Positions 27,724-35,619 of a stretch of DNA of 64,000 bases are shown here, piece by piece. A program made the translations under genes and the position numbers. Under the pieces are notes generated by a model that saw nothing but the letters and a program-made list of their open reading frames with translations, was not told the DNA's origin and searched no databases. The first letter of the stretch is position 1; every line of letters begins with the position of its first letter. The DNA is from Stenotrophomonas sp. ESTM1D_MKCIP4_1 (GTDB lineage: Bacteria > Pseudomonadota > Gammaproteobacteria > Xanthomonadales > Xanthomonadaceae), in NCBI RefSeq assembly GCF_003086895.1, contig NZ_CP026004.1:684084-748083 (forward strand), read 5' to 3'.

Positions 27724-29109
27724 TCACGCTGGCGGCAGCACCTTGCCGGGGTTGAGGATCCCATCCGGATCCAGCGCCGCCTTGATCGCCCGCATCGTTG
27801 CCAAGGTGGCCGGGGTGAATGCCTGCGCCATGAAATCGCGCTTGGCCAGGCCGATGCCGTGCTCGCCGGACAAGGTGCCGCCCAGTGCCAGCGTCAGTGC
27901 GAAGATCTTCGGCAGCGCCGCATGTGCGCGTGCGTTTTCGTCGGCATCCTCCGGGTGGTAGAGGATGTTGACGTGCAGGTTTCCGTTGCCGGCATGGCCG
28001 AAGGTGACGATGGTCAGCGTGTACTCGCGCGCCAGCGCCTGCACGCCGGCCACCAGATCGGGAATGCGCGAGACCGGCACCACTACGTCTTCATTGATCT
28101 TGCCCGGCGCAACGCTGCGCAGCGCGGGTGACAACGCCTTGCGCGCAGCCCACAGCTGGTCGCGCGCGCGGCCTTCCATCGCCACATCGAGTTCGAGCAC
28201 GCCGTCCCCTTCGGCGGCACTGGCCAGCGCCTGCAGCAGGTAGGGCAGGGTGTCGTGGTCGCCGTCGGCCTCGACCAGCAGCATCGCGCCGGCTTCGGGC
28301 ACCTCGGCACCATTCAAGCGCAGCAGCTGCAGGCTGCGTGCATCCATGAATTCCAGCCGGGTGGGCACGACCGGCTGCGACATCAGTCTCGAGACGGCGG
28401 CCGCAGCCGCATCGGCATCGCGGTACAGCACGCGCAGGCCGGCCTGGCTGACGGGCAGCGGGGTCAGCTTCAAGGTGGCTTCCACGATGAGTGCCAGCGT
28501 GCCCTCGCTGCCCACCAGCAGGTGGGTGAGGTCATAGCCGGTGGCATCCTTGGTGTAGGCGCCACCGCAGCGGATCACCTCGCCGGTACCGGTGACGGCC
28601 ACCAGGCCGAGCACGTTGTCGCGGCTGGTGCCGTACTTCACCGCGCGCGGGCCGCCGGCATTGCAGGCCAGGTTGCCGCCGATGCTGCAGATCTCCGCGC
28701 TGGACGGGTCGGGTGCCCAGAACAGGCCGTGCGGGGCCAGCGCCTGCTGCAGCGTGCCGTTCAGCACGCCCGGCTGCACCACGGCGCAGCGGTCGCCCGC
28801 GCGGATGTCGAGGATCGCGTCCATGCGGGTGAACGACAGCACGACACTGCCCGGCTGCGGTACAGCGGCGCCCGTGGTGCCGGTGCCTGCGCCACGCGCC
28901 ACCAGGGCCACGCCATGCGCGCGGCAGGTGCGCACCAGGGCCTGCACCTGTTCGATGTCGGCCGGCAGCGCCACGGCCTCCGGGCGCTGGCGGCGCCAGG
29001 AGTTGTCCTGCGCGTTGGCGTCCAGCGCACCGTCATCCACGCGCCAGCCCTCCGTGCCCAGCAGGGTGGACAGTTCGGCAACGAGCGCGGCGGGCAGGGC
29101 AGTACTCAT
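27724..29109 (-). CDS. FAD-linked oxidase of the GlcD/D-lactate dehydrogenase family
   Basis: From ATG 29107-29109 the protein has 461 residues. The N-terminal PCMH-type FAD-binding domain has the motif VARGAGTGTTGAAVP and the later SSAEICSIGGNLACNAGGPRAVKYG, followed by YDLTHLLVGSEGTLALIVEA. The C-terminal FAD-oxidase domain has TIVTFGHAGNGNLHVNI and LGGTLSGEHGIGLAKRDFM, ending DPDGILNPGKVLPP. These are the signatures of GlcD, cytochrome-type D-lactate dehydrogenase and D-2-hydroxyglutarate dehydrogenase; the exact 2-hydroxyacid substrate cannot be decided. Upstream codons in frame run into the SMAG-containing neighbour and are not used. The start overlaps the stop codon of the next gene by 4 nt (ATGA), so the two are coupled. 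Confidence 0.88.
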   Translation of the reverse strand: MSTALPAALVAELSTLLGTEGWRVDDGALDANAQDNSWRRQRPEAVALPADIEQVQALVRTCRAHGVALVARGAGTGTTGAAVPQPGSVVLSFTRMDAILDIRAGDRCAVVQPGVLNGTLQQALAPHGLFWAPDPSSAEICSIGGNLACNAGGPRAVKYGTSRDNVLGLVAVTGTGEVIRCGGAYTKDATGYDLTHLLVGSEGTLALIVEATLKLTPLPVSQAGLRVLYRDADAAAAAVSRLMSQPVVPTRLEFMDARSLQLLRLNGAEVPEAGAMLLVEADGDHDTLPYLLQALASAAEGDGVLELDVAMEGRARDQLWAARKALSPALRSVAPGKINEDVVVPVSRIPDLVAGVQALAREYTLTIVTFGHAGNGNLHVNILYHPEDADENARAHAALPKIFALTLALGGTLSGEHGIGLAKRDFMAQAFTPATLATMRAIKAALDPDGILNPGKVLPPA

Positions 29110-29750
29110 GGTGTATCTCGTGGGGCAGCAGGGGTGGGGTTGATCAGTTTCCAGGCAACGACGGCGCCGGCCAGCGGCAGCCACACCCAGCGCAGTTCCG
29201 ACAACAACGTGGCCAGGCCACGTGTGCTGAAGAACTGCGGGGCAAACGGTGAAACGCGGATCGGCCGCCACGGCGCGAAGAAGCGGTGTTCGCTCCACGG
29301 CCAGGCCAGGGCGACGCCCAGCCCGCCGGAGGTCATCGCATCCAGCAATGGGTGGCTGGCCGCGCAGACGAAGACGAATGCGGCAGCCTGCAGGGGCGAT
29401 GCCACCGTTGGCCCTGCCTTGGTAGGTGCCAACCTTGGTTGGCACAGAACCGCCGACCAAGGTCGGCGACTACCGGAGCTGTGTGGCGGCGACCAGGATC
29501 GGCCGCCAGCAAAGAACGCCAACACTGCGGCCAATGCCGCCAGCACGCAGGCGAACAGCAGCGAATGGCTGGCGCCACGGTGGCCGAACGCATCGGCGTA
29601 GGGAATGTGCAGCGCGAACGCCAGTACGTCGGCATCGGGCAGCATGGCTGCAATCACGCCGGCGGCCAGCAGGCGCGGCGGAATGCGGCCGCGGTCAGCG
29701 GCGCACCACAGCGCCAGCGGCACGGCGGCATGGGTGATGATCGACGGCAT
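29106..29750 (-). CDS. YdjM-like membrane-bound metal-dependent hydrolase with in-frame SMAG insertion
   Basis: The protein has 214 residues. It starts MPSIITHAAVPLAL and has the family elements MLPDADVLAF, FGHRGASHSLLFA and ASHPLLDAMTSGGLGVAL, with conserved His and Asp residues likely to bind metal, in a membrane protein with several hydrophobic segments. Between the segment AAVLAFFAGG (about residue 77) and LQAAAFVFVCAASH lies a hydrophilic stretch, SSGSRRPWSAVLCQPRLAPT, that does not fit the family. It is encoded by a 54-bp SMAG dimer (29421-29474) that keeps the frame (18 codons). Whether the altered protein still works is unknown. The gene is coupled to the downstream GlcD-type gene by ATGA. 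Confidence 0.78.
   Translation of the reverse strand: MPSIITHAAVPLALWCAADRGRIPPRLLAAGVIAAMLPDADVLAFALHIPYADAFGHRGASHSLLFACVLAALAAVLAFFAGGRSWSPPHSSGSRRPWSAVLCQPRLAPTKAGPTVASPLQAAAFVFVCAASHPLLDAMTSGGLGVALAWPWSEHRFFAPWRPIRVSPFAPQFFSTRGLATLLSELRWVWLPLAGAVVAWKLINPTPAAPRDTP
29421..29474 (+). repeat. SMAG dimer inside a coding sequence
   Basis: An inverted pair, GTAGGTGCCAACCTTGGTTG facing GCCGACCAAGGTCGGCGACT. It differs at only 3 of 54 positions from the dimer at 29790-29843. It is located inside the YdjM-like gene and is translated without a stop in the minus frame. Confidence 0.92.
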
Positions 29751-29789
29751 CAGTCACAAACCAGGGTAGTGCTGGCCAGGCTGCGCTCT

Positions 29790-29879
29790 GGTAGGTGCCA
29801 ACCTTGGTTGGCACAGAAGCGCCGACCAAGGTCGGCCTCTACCAGAGCGGGCGGGCGCCGACCAAGTTCGGCCGCTACC
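29790..29879. repeat. SMAG dimer plus third copy between the YdjM-like gene and yraN
   Basis: The dimer 29790-29843 is nearly identical to the one at 29421-29474. A third, minus-strand copy (GCGCCGACCAAGTTCGGCCG ending CTAC) follows to 29879. Confidence 0.9.
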
Positions 29880-29895
29880 AGAGCAAGGGTAGGCA

Positions 29896-30264
29896 TCAGC
29901 AGTCATCCAGCCGGAACGCATCGCGCAGCCACCGCAGCTGCGGCGGATCGCCACTGGCTTCCACCACATCGAAACGGCAGGGCGCATCGGCCAGCGCGGG
30001 ATGCGCCTGCAGGTACAACAGCGCGGCATGGGCCAGGCGCCGGCATTTGCGCACATCCACCGAGGCCGCGCCGCCACCGAAATCCGCACTCGCGCGGTAA
30101 CGCACTTCCACGAACACCACGGTGCCCGCGTCGTCCATCACCAGGTCCAGTTCACCGCCGCGATAGCGCACGTTGCGTGCGCGCGGCTGCAACCCGGCCT
30201 GCTGCAGGTGCTGCTCGGCGGCGGCTTCCACCGCCGAGCCCCGTTGCAGATGCTCAGCGACCAC
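29896..30264 (-). CDS. yraN: YraN family (UPF0102) predicted endonuclease
   Basis: Starting at GTG 30262-30264 the protein has 122 residues, the usual size. The motif [20 protein letters not shown] and then FVEVRYRA match the restriction-endonuclease-like core of the family, with GELDLV...EVR giving the Asp and Glu metal ligands. The frame continues upstream but that part overlaps the lpoA gene in another frame and is not needed. The start overlaps the last codons of lpoA by 11 bp; lpoA-yraN is a conserved pair in proteobacteria. A role in natural transformation or DNA repair has been proposed for related proteins but is not established. Confidence 0.88.
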   Translation of the reverse strand: MVAEHLQRGSAVEAAAEQHLQQAGLQPRARNVRYRGGELDLVMDDAGTVVFVEVRYRASADFGGGAASVDVRKCRRLAHAALLYLQAHPALADAPCRFDVVEASGDPPQLRWLRDAFRLDDC

Positions 30265-31975
30265 CGACGATCGGCATCGGGCGGCCACCGCTGAAAGTGG
30301 ACCACGCCGGCTGACGCAGGATGTTGCCGTTGCTGTCCAGGTACAGCGTGCCGGTGGCGCCATCCAGGCCGCCCTCGTTCGACAGCTTGTCCAGGTAAGC
30401 GCTGATCTTCCACGCATCGGCACCGAAGGCGAACAGGCGGCTGGCGGCGCCGCGTGCGCTGGGCAGGGTCTGGGCCACCTGCGCGGCCGACGGCACGCCG
30501 GAGACGCTGCGCACGTTCCAGGCTTCGTTCGGGTAGATGATGCCGTCCAGCGCCACGTCTTCCTCGGCCTTGCCGCTGCCGGTGGTCAGCTGGCTGGTAC
30601 CGACGCGCGTTGCGCCACCGGCACCGGCCAGGGCCAGCTGCGGCGCCAGCAGGCGCGCCTGCGGCGCACGCACGGCCAGGAACACGGCATCGATCTGGCC
30701 GGCATTGCGCACCTGCGCGCTGACATCACCCACCGCTTCGGCAACGGAGACCGTGGCGGCCACCTGGCCACCGCGCTGGGCGAAGCGCTGGGCGAAGGCG
30801 GCGGCGGCACGGCGGCCGGTGTCGTCGTTGCTGCTGATGACCAGGGCGCGGTTGCGCTCGCGGCCACGCAGGTACTCGGCGGCAACGATGCCGTCGTCTT
30901 CCGGCGCCAGCGAGAAGCCGGCGCTGCCGGCCGGCGGCGCGTCCTTGCCGCGGTTCAGGGCCAGCACCGGCACCTGCAGCGGCTGGCGGCCGTAGACCGC
31001 ATCCACTTCGTCGCGGCCCAGCGGGCCGACCACGAAGTCGGCACCGGAGGCCACGGCCTTGTCATACGCGGCCAGCGCACCGGCCGGGGTACCGGCGGTA
31101 TCGAAGAAGTTGATGTCCGGGCGGCGGCGGCTTTCACCGTAATAGGCGGCCAGCAGGCCATCGCGCACCGGCTGTGCGGCGGTGGCCAGGCGGCCGCTCA
31201 GCGGCAGCAGCACGGCCATCTTCGCCGGCGGGCGGTAGCCATCACTCATGGCCGGCGGGCGCTTGCTGGTATCGAACTGGGCGGCACCGTCGCGATCGAA
31301 CGGGCGCGGCAGCGGCAGGCCGCGGGCGATCAACGCGCGGCCGGCGAAGTTGTAAAGCGGGTCGTTGGCCGGCAGCGCCGCGGCGCGGCTGCGCAGGGTG
31401 GCATCGTCCAGGGTGCCCAGCAGCCCGGCGATCGCGGCTTGGTTCTCGTTGCGGGCGGTGCCGGTCAGGCCGGCATGGGCGCGGGCACGCTCGGTCGCTG
31501 CGGCGAAGCTGTCACCGCTGGCCTGCAGGGCGCTGGCGCGGGCCAGGTACCAACGGGTACGCAGGCTGGGGTGCACGCTGTCGCCGTGCTCCTTCAGCAG
31601 GGCCAGGGCCTGCGCCGGCTGCTTGTCGGCCAGTGCCAGCTCGGCGCTGGCCAGCTGGAAGCGCTGCAGGCTGGCGCCGGACAGCTGGCGGGCGGTCAGC
31701 TGGCCCAGCAGGCTGCGCGCGCGGGCGCTGTCACCGGCCAGGTGCCAGGCCCAGGCCGCATCGGCCAGGGTATTGCTGCGGGCACCGCCGCGCAGGGTGG
31801 CGGCCTGCGCTTCCAGCTGCAGGGCAGCGTCGCGCGGCTTGCCTTGTTCGATCAGCGCCAGCGCCTGGCTCTGGGCCGGCGATTCGGGGGCGCTGACAAG
31901 GCTGGTGGTGGCACAACCGGCCAGAAGCATCAGCGACAACGACAGGGCGGAGATGCGTGCGGCGGGCTTGTTCAT
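30254..31975 (-). CDS. lpoA: Penicillin-binding protein activator LpoA (LppC) lipoprotein
   Basis: The ATG at 31973-31975 gives 573 residues with a lipoprotein signal peptide whose lipobox is LLAGC (Cys about residue 21); four extra residues from ATG 31985 are possible. The N-terminal half is helical TPR-like (for example [20 protein letters not shown]). The C-terminal half is a periplasmic-binding-like domain with [21 protein letters not shown] and [17 protein letters not shown]. This is the LpoA/LppC architecture; LpoA stimulates PBP1a from the outer membrane. It overlaps yraN and is divergent from rsmI with about 80 bp between, the usual arrangement in gammaproteobacteria. Confidence 0.93.
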   Translation of the reverse strand: MNKPAARISALSLSLMLLAGCATTSLVSAPESPAQSQALALIEQGKPRDAALQLEAQAATLRGGARSNTLADAAWAWHLAGDSARARSLLGQLTARQLSGASLQRFQLASAELALADKQPAQALALLKEHGDSVHPSLRTRWYLARASALQASGDSFAAATERARAHAGLTGTARNENQAAIAGLLGTLDDATLRSRAAALPANDPLYNFAGRALIARGLPLPRPFDRDGAAQFDTSKRPPAMSDGYRPPAKMAVLLPLSGRLATAAQPVRDGLLAAYYGESRRRPDINFFDTAGTPAGALAAYDKAVASGADFVVGPLGRDEVDAVYGRQPLQVPVLALNRGKDAPPAGSAGFSLAPEDDGIVAAEYLRGRERNRALVISSNDDTGRRAAAAFAQRFAQRGGQVAATVSVAEAVGDVSAQVRNAGQIDAVFLAVRAPQARLLAPQLALAGAGGATRVGTSQLTTGSGKAEEDVALDGIIYPNEAWNVRSVSGVPSAAQVAQTLPSARGAASRLFAFGADAWKISAYLDKLSNEGGLDGATGTLYLDSNGNILRQPAWSTFSGGRPMPIVGGR

Positions 31976-32056
31976 GATCGGGTCCATGCGATGAGGGCAG
32001 CGGCCTTGGCCAGGTACACGCTAGGATTCTACCCTTGCCCCGTGAGTACCGCTGAA

Positions 32057-32875
32057 ATGAGTGTGCCAACCCTGTATGTCGTCGCCACGCCGATCGGCAA
32101 CCTGGCCGATCTGAGCCCGCGCGCGCAGGAGGTGCTGCGCTCGGTGGCGGCCATCTGTGCCGAAGACACCCGCCGCAGCGGCCAGCTGCTGTCCCACTTC
32201 GGCATCCAGCAGCCGCTGGTGGCCCTGCACGAGCACAACGAAGAGGCCCTGTCGCAGCGCCTGGTGACGCGCCTGCAGGCCGGCGAGTCGCTGGCCCTGG
32301 TCAGTGATGCCGGCACGCCGCTGGTCAGTGACCCCGGGTTCCGCCTGGTCCGCGCCGCGCGCGCGGCGGGCATCAAGGTCAGCCCCATTCCCGGTGCCTG
32401 CGCCGCCATCGCCGCGCTCAGCGTGGCCGGCCTGCCCAGCGACCGCTTCAGCTTCGAGGGCTTCCTGCCGGCCAAGGCCAGCGGCCGCCGTGACCGCCTG
32501 CAGGCGTTGGCCGGCGAAGTGCGCACGATGGTGTTCTACGAATCCTCGCACCGCATCGCCGAATCGCTGGCTGACATGGCCGCGATCTTCGGCGGCGAGC
32601 GCCCGGCCGTGCTGGCGCGCGAGCTGACCAAACTGTTCGAGACCGTGCTGGATGGTGATCTGGCCGGCCTGCTGGCCAGGGTCGAGGCCGACGAGAACCA
32701 GCGCAAGGGCGAGTTCGTGGTGATGGTGCAGGGTGCCGGCGATGATGCCGAAGCGCAGCTGGCGCATGGCCGCCACGTCTACGCCAAGCTGAGCGAGCAC
32801 CTGCCGCCGTCGACCGCCGCCAAGCTGGCCGCCGAACTGACCGGCGCCCCGCGCAAGGCGTTGTACGGCAGCTGA
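32057..32875 (+). CDS. rsmI: 16S rRNA (cytidine1402-2'-O)-methyltransferase RsmI
   Basis: The ATG at 32057 gives 272 residues beginning MSVPTLYVVATPIGNLADLS, the family start; GTG 32042 is an alternative five codons upstream. Motifs are AEDTRRSGQLLSHFGI, LVSDAGTPLVSDPGFRLV, PIPGACAAIAALSVAGLP, and FYESSHRIAESL with ARELTKLFE. The enzyme uses SAM to methylate C1402 of 16S rRNA at the 2'-O position. The very long open frame upstream is antisense to lpoA and yraN and not coding. The gene stands divergent from lpoA and is followed by a large array of SMAG repeats. Confidence 0.97.
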   Translation: MSVPTLYVVATPIGNLADLSPRAQEVLRSVAAICAEDTRRSGQLLSHFGIQQPLVALHEHNEEALSQRLVTRLQAGESLALVSDAGTPLVSDPGFRLVRAARAAGIKVSPIPGACAAIAALSVAGLPSDRFSFEGFLPAKASGRRDRLQALAGEVRTMVFYESSHRIAESLADMAAIFGGERPAVLARELTKLFETVLDGDLAGLLARVEADENQRKGEFVVMVQGAGDDAEAQLAHGRHVYAKLSEHLPPSTAAKLAAELTGAPRKALYGS

Positions 32876-32905
32876 CCGGCAGCGCCGGGCCATGCCCGGC
32901 GAACG

Positions 32906-33073
32906 GTAGATCCACGCCATGCGTGGATGAGTCGCACCCCAGTAGATCCACGCCATGCGTGGATGAGTCGCACCCCAGTAGATCCACGCCATGCGTGGAT
33001 GAGTCGCACCCCAGTAGATCCACGCCATGCGTGGATGACGTAATCCATGCAGCCACGCATGGCGTGGCTCTAC
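32906..33073 (+). repeat. Array of four SMAG elements with 36-bp period plus one inverted copy
   Basis: GTAGATCCACGCCATGCGTG starts at 32906, 32942, 32978 and 33014, exactly 36 bp apart, with identical spacers (AGTCGCACCCCA). A fifth, inverted copy ends with CTAC at 33073. A related GGCAGCGCCGGGCCATGCCC hairpin lies just before (about 32878-32902). The identical spacers indicate tandem duplication. Together with the GGGGTC unit at 33080 this fills the 359-bp gap before the PDZ gene. Confidence 0.95.
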
Positions 33074-33079
33074 TAGGGT

Positions 33080-33109
33080 GGGGTCGGATCCCCGCAGGGG
33101 CTTCGACCC
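33080..33109 (+). repeat. Short GGGGTC-family palindrome
   Basis: GGGGTCGGAT, stem CCCC, loop GCA, GGGG, then CTTCGACCC. It is a minimal version of the family, lying 6 bp after a SMAG array. Confidence 0.75.
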
Positions 33110-33234
33110 GCAAAGCCTGGGCCATTGCACGGATAAGCCCTGGCGCAGGTGTTCCATGCTGTCTGTTGAAAGGAAAGAAGTACCGACGTTCTGGAACGCA
33201 GGTTCAGCCGTTCCTGCACAACAGGGAGGTAACG

Positions 33235-34053
33235 ATGGCAAGGCAATGGATTCCGCAACCGATACGACTGCAGCGCCTGCTTGCAGTGCTGGTGGGATTG
33301 CTGGCCGCGCAGGCGGCCCCAGCGCAGGACGGCGCGCGCGGCGAAGGGCTGGTTGGCTACGAGATCATCGACCCGCAGCGCAGCGCGATTCCCGATGGCG
33401 TGCCGGAACTGGGCGTACCCGCGCGCATGCGCTATTACGCCGCGCGTGACGTGATCGACACCCGCGACGCCTGCCTGCAGGGCGCGCCGGATCTGCGCGA
33501 GCGCATTGAACGGGCGTACCGGCAGCTCAGCACCACCCAGGTGAAGCACGTGGCGGCCCGGCAATGGCAGGCGCTGGCGGCAGCGGTCGAGGCCAACGGG
33601 GATGCGCCGCCCGCACGCACGCGCACCGATTGTGCTCGTCTGGTGTCACTGGCAAACGGCTTTGATGCCTACCTGGATACGCTGCTGGTCGCGCAGGCGG
33701 ATATCGCTCTGGCGGCTGCGGCTGCACCGGATGACCGTCCGGAAGGCATGCGCGCGATGCTGGGGGTGACCATGGAGGCGGGCACCCTGATTGAAGAAGT
33801 GGTGGTCGATTCACCGGCCCACCGTGCTGGCCTGCGCAGTCATGACCGGGTACTGGCGGTGGATGGCACGCCGGTGACGACGGTGCTGGCCATCGGCCGG
33901 GTACTGAGGAAATACGAGCCGGAAGACCGCGTGGCGGTGACGGTCCGCCGTTTCGAGGGCGGGCTGACTGAAGGCGCCGCTTCGCAGGTGTTCGAGCGGG
34001 AGCTGACCTTCGATGTGCCGCTGGTGGCGCTGTCGGTCATGCGCGGGCGGTAG
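33235..34053 (+). CDS. Exported PDZ-domain protein
   Basis: The ATG at 33235 follows GGGAGGTAACG, a strong ribosome-binding site, and gives 272 residues. A signal peptide ends about AAPA-QD (residue 31). The middle region (about 35-165) is unassigned and has Cys in DACLQG and TDCARL. A PDZ-like module follows (about 175-272): MLGVTMEAGTLIEEVVVDSPAHRAGLRSHD...VLAVDGTPVTT matches the ligand-groove start and the GLRSHDRVLAVDG turn. No protease domain is present. The stop codon TAG (34051-34053) is itself part of the GTAG head of a SMAG element. The function is unknown; periplasmic scaffold or chaperone is possible. Confidence 0.75.
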   Translation: MARQWIPQPIRLQRLLAVLVGLLAAQAAPAQDGARGEGLVGYEIIDPQRSAIPDGVPELGVPARMRYYAARDVIDTRDACLQGAPDLRERIERAYRQLSTTQVKHVAARQWQALAAAVEANGDAPPARTRTDCARLVSLANGFDAYLDTLLVAQADIALAAAAAPDDRPEGMRAMLGVTMEAGTLIEEVVVDSPAHRAGLRSHDRVLAVDGTPVTTVLAIGRVLRKYEPEDRVAVTVRRFEGGLTEGAASQVFERELTFDVPLVALSVMRGR

Positions 34054-34109
34054 ATCCACGCCATGCGTGGATGGCGAAGTTTCCACAGCCACGCATGGCG
34101 TGGCGCTAC
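34050..34109. repeat. SMAG inverted pair overlapping a stop codon and the rnpB promoter
   Basis: GTAGATCCACGCCATGCGTG begins at 34050, so its TAG is the stop codon of the PDZ gene. The inverted partner CCACGCATGGCGTGGCGCTA ends at 34109, 5 bp before the -10 box of rnpB, and so would overlap the -35 region. Confidence 0.85.
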
Positions 34110-34114
34110 TGCGC

Positions 34115-34120
34115 TAGAAT
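34115..34120 (+). promoter_or_regulatory. -10 box of the rnpB promoter
   Basis: TAGAAT stands 7 nt before the predicted 5' end of RNase P RNA, a good sigma-70 -10 hexamer. No canonical -35 is visible; the expected position falls inside the SMAG stem (GCATGG). Confidence 0.6.
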
Positions 34121-34126
34121 ATGCGC

Positions 34127-34483
34127 TGGCGGAGCCGGCCAGACAGTCGCGTCATCCCTTCGGGGGTGCCGAGGAAAGTCCGGGCTCCATAGGGCAAGGT
34201 GCCAGGTAACGCCTGGGCGGCGAAAGCCGACGGAAAGTGCAACAGAAAGATACCGCCTACGTCTTCTTCGGAAGGCCGGTAAGGGTGAAATGGTGCGGTA
34301 AGAGCGCACCGCGAGTCTGGTAACAGACCGGCACGGCAAACCCCACCTGGAGCAAGACCAAATAGGGATCCTTTGGCGCGGCCCGCGTTGGATCCGGGTA
34401 GGTTGCTTGAGCGTTGCGGTGACGTAACGCCTAGAGGAATGACTGTCCACGACAGAACCCGGCTTATCGGCCGGCTCCGCCTC
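34127..34483 (+). ncRNA. rnpB: RNase P RNA component, bacterial type A
   Basis: The conserved core elements are visible in order: the 5' stem GGAGCCGGCCAGACAGTCGC, GAGGAAAGTCCGGGCTCC (CR-I), GGTAACGCCTGGGCGGCG, AGGGTGAAATGGTGCGGTAAG, GAGCGCACCGCGAGTCTGG, GGCACGGCAAACCCCACCTG (P15 region, with the GGT-binding loop), and near the 3' end AGAGGAATGACTGTCCAC, GACAGAACCCGGCTTATCGG and GCCGGCTCCGCC pairing with the 5' strand. Total length of about 357 nt fits a type A RNA. It is the catalytic subunit that trims tRNA 5' ends. The 3' boundary is approximate. Confidence 0.97.
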
Positions 34484-34504
34484 CATTTCTTACATCGGCG
34501 ATGC

Positions 34505-34575
34505 CATCCACGCATGGCGTGGATCTACCGGGTACGCGCCTGGAATCCCCTGGTAGTGCCGGCCGCCGGCCGGCA
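34505..34575. repeat. Two SMAG elements between rnpB and the NRDE gene
   Basis: A minus-strand GTAGATCCACGCCATGCGTG copy (34505-34528) and a plus-strand GTAGTGCCGGCCGCCGGCCG copy (34553-34575). They lie 3' of rnpB and beside the end of the converging NRDE gene. Confidence 0.85.
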
Positions 34576-34587
34576 AGTGCGGTCACG

Positions 34588-35376
34588 TCAGAAATCGACG
34601 CGGCTTTCGCCCAGGAATACACCCTGCGCGCCGAAGCGGCGTTCGTGCATCTGCCCGTGGCCGTGTCCATCGATCAGCAGTACCGTGCTGGCACGGGTGC
34701 CGTAGTCGTCGCCGCGGATGAAGGCCGGGCTCAGCCAGCGCTCGCGTTCCAGGCCGATGCCGGTGTCGGGCAGGTCGCTGTCGGCGGGGCGGTGTTCGTC
34801 GGCGAGGGCATTCCATAAGGGGGTCAGAGCTCTTTCGCTTTGCGAAAGGGATCCGACCCCGTCGGCGGCCCCGTCTTCCTCCAGCCACGCCGAGAGCGCG
34901 GCCATCAGCCGCCGGGTCTTCGGCCAGGGCGCATCCAGTGCGCCGTTGGACATGCCGTGCACGCCCGCGGCCAGGGTCTGGCGCTCGGCCGGATGGTTGC
35001 CCAGATACTCCAGGCTGTCGTTATCGGCCAACAACAGGTTGAACGGGGCATAGGCGGCGGCGATGCCGGCCAGCCGGTCCATGTGCACGGCCGCCGCTTC
35101 GCGGCCGCGCAGGAAATCGGCCACCAGTGCACCGCGCGAAGGCCCGGCTTGCGCCGCCAGCGGATCGCGCACGTTGGTCACCACGGCCATGCGGCCGGCC
35201 GGGCCGGCGCCGGCCCAGCCGCCACCCGAGCGCAGGTCGCGGCCACCGATGATGGACGGCTCGTCCTGCCAGGGGGCCAGGGCCGCCGTGGGGCGGGCGT
35301 GGAACTCATCACGGTTGCCAGCCATCACCAGCCGCCAACGCGGGTGGTGCAACCAGCCAAGAGCAAGCAGGCACAT
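34588..35376 (-). CDS. NRDE (TANGO2-like) family protein with in-frame GGGGTC insertion
   Basis: The 262-residue protein begins MCLLALGWLHHP and has the name-giving motif AGNRDEFHARPT at about residues 19-30. SIIGGRDLRSGGGWAG and the C-terminal SPAFIRGDDYGTRASTVLLID also match the NRDE family, whose Cys2 at the N-terminus suggests Ntn-hydrolase-like chemistry; the role is unknown, with TANGO2 relatives linked to haem or lipid metabolism. About residues 171-187 read GVGSLSQSERALTPL, encoded by a GGGGTC-family palindrome (34819-34860). The surrounding family sequence appears to continue from SAWLEEDGAAD to WNALADEHRP without it, so the element seems to have inserted in frame. Confidence 0.8.
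   Translation of the reverse strand: MCLLALGWLHHPRWRLVMAGNRDEFHARPTAALAPWQDEPSIIGGRDLRSGGGWAGAGPAGRMAVVTNVRDPLAAQAGPSRGALVADFLRGREAAAVHMDRLAGIAAAYAPFNLLLADNDSLEYLGNHPAERQTLAAGVHGMSNGALDAPWPKTRRLMAALSAWLEEDGAADGVGSLSQSERALTPLWNALADEHRPADSDLPDTGIGLERERWLSPAFIRGDDYGTRASTVLLIDGHGHGQMHERRFGAQGVFLGESRVDF
34819..34860 (+). repeat. GGGGTC-family palindrome inside a coding sequence
   Basis: GGGGTCAGAG, stem CTCTTTCGC with loop TTT, GCGAAAGGG, then ATCCGACCCC. It occurs within the NRDE gene and is read through in frame on the minus strand. The inner stem has its own variant, still mostly paired. Confidence 0.9.
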
Positions 35377-35484
35377 GGCCTCATTGTGCCCGGTTTGCGC
35401 AGTCCGACGCCGGTTTCACCGCGTTCTGGATGAATGCGCAGCGCATGTTTCACGCGCTCTCCACACCCCTGAACTTCTGTTCAA

Positions 35485-35499
35485 TCTCAAAAATTGAGA
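35485..35499. promoter_or_regulatory. Palindrome upstream of mraZ, possible operator
   Basis: TCTCAA-AAA-TTGAGA, a perfect 6-bp inverted repeat with a 3-bp spacer, in the divergent region between the NRDE gene and mraZ. No regulator can be named. Confidence 0.45.
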
Positions 35500-35512
35500 C
35501 GGATCAGCAACT

Positions 35513-35521
35513 TGTGGATAA
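35513..35521 (-). promoter_or_regulatory. DnaA box upstream of mraZ
   Basis: TGTGGATAA on the plus strand is the exact reverse complement of the DnaA-box consensus TTATCCACA. It lies 71 bp upstream of the mraZ -35 hexamer. Perfect 9-mers are rare by chance in such GC-rich DNA. Confidence 0.6.
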
Positions 35522-35591
35522 GCCTTGAACAATTCTCTAAACATTGCTGCAAGCCATTGATGTGGCTGGCGATTTCCCCGCTGAAAAGTTG

Positions 35592-35619
35592 TTGACAACC
35601 CTAGGGCCGCTGCTAAGGT
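35592..35619 (+). promoter_or_regulatory. Sigma-70 promoter of mraZ and the dcw cluster
   Basis: A perfect -35 TTGACA (35592-35597), 16-bp spacer and -10 TAAGGT (35614-35619), with the local sequence AT-richer than surroundings. The expected transcription start is near 35626, leaving a leader of about 75 nt to the mraZ GTG. Confidence 0.75.

Noticed and set aside
32906..33073. Possible CRISPR array
   Set aside because: Repeats are short palindromes with identical spacers and no cas genes; it is a tandem SMAG array.
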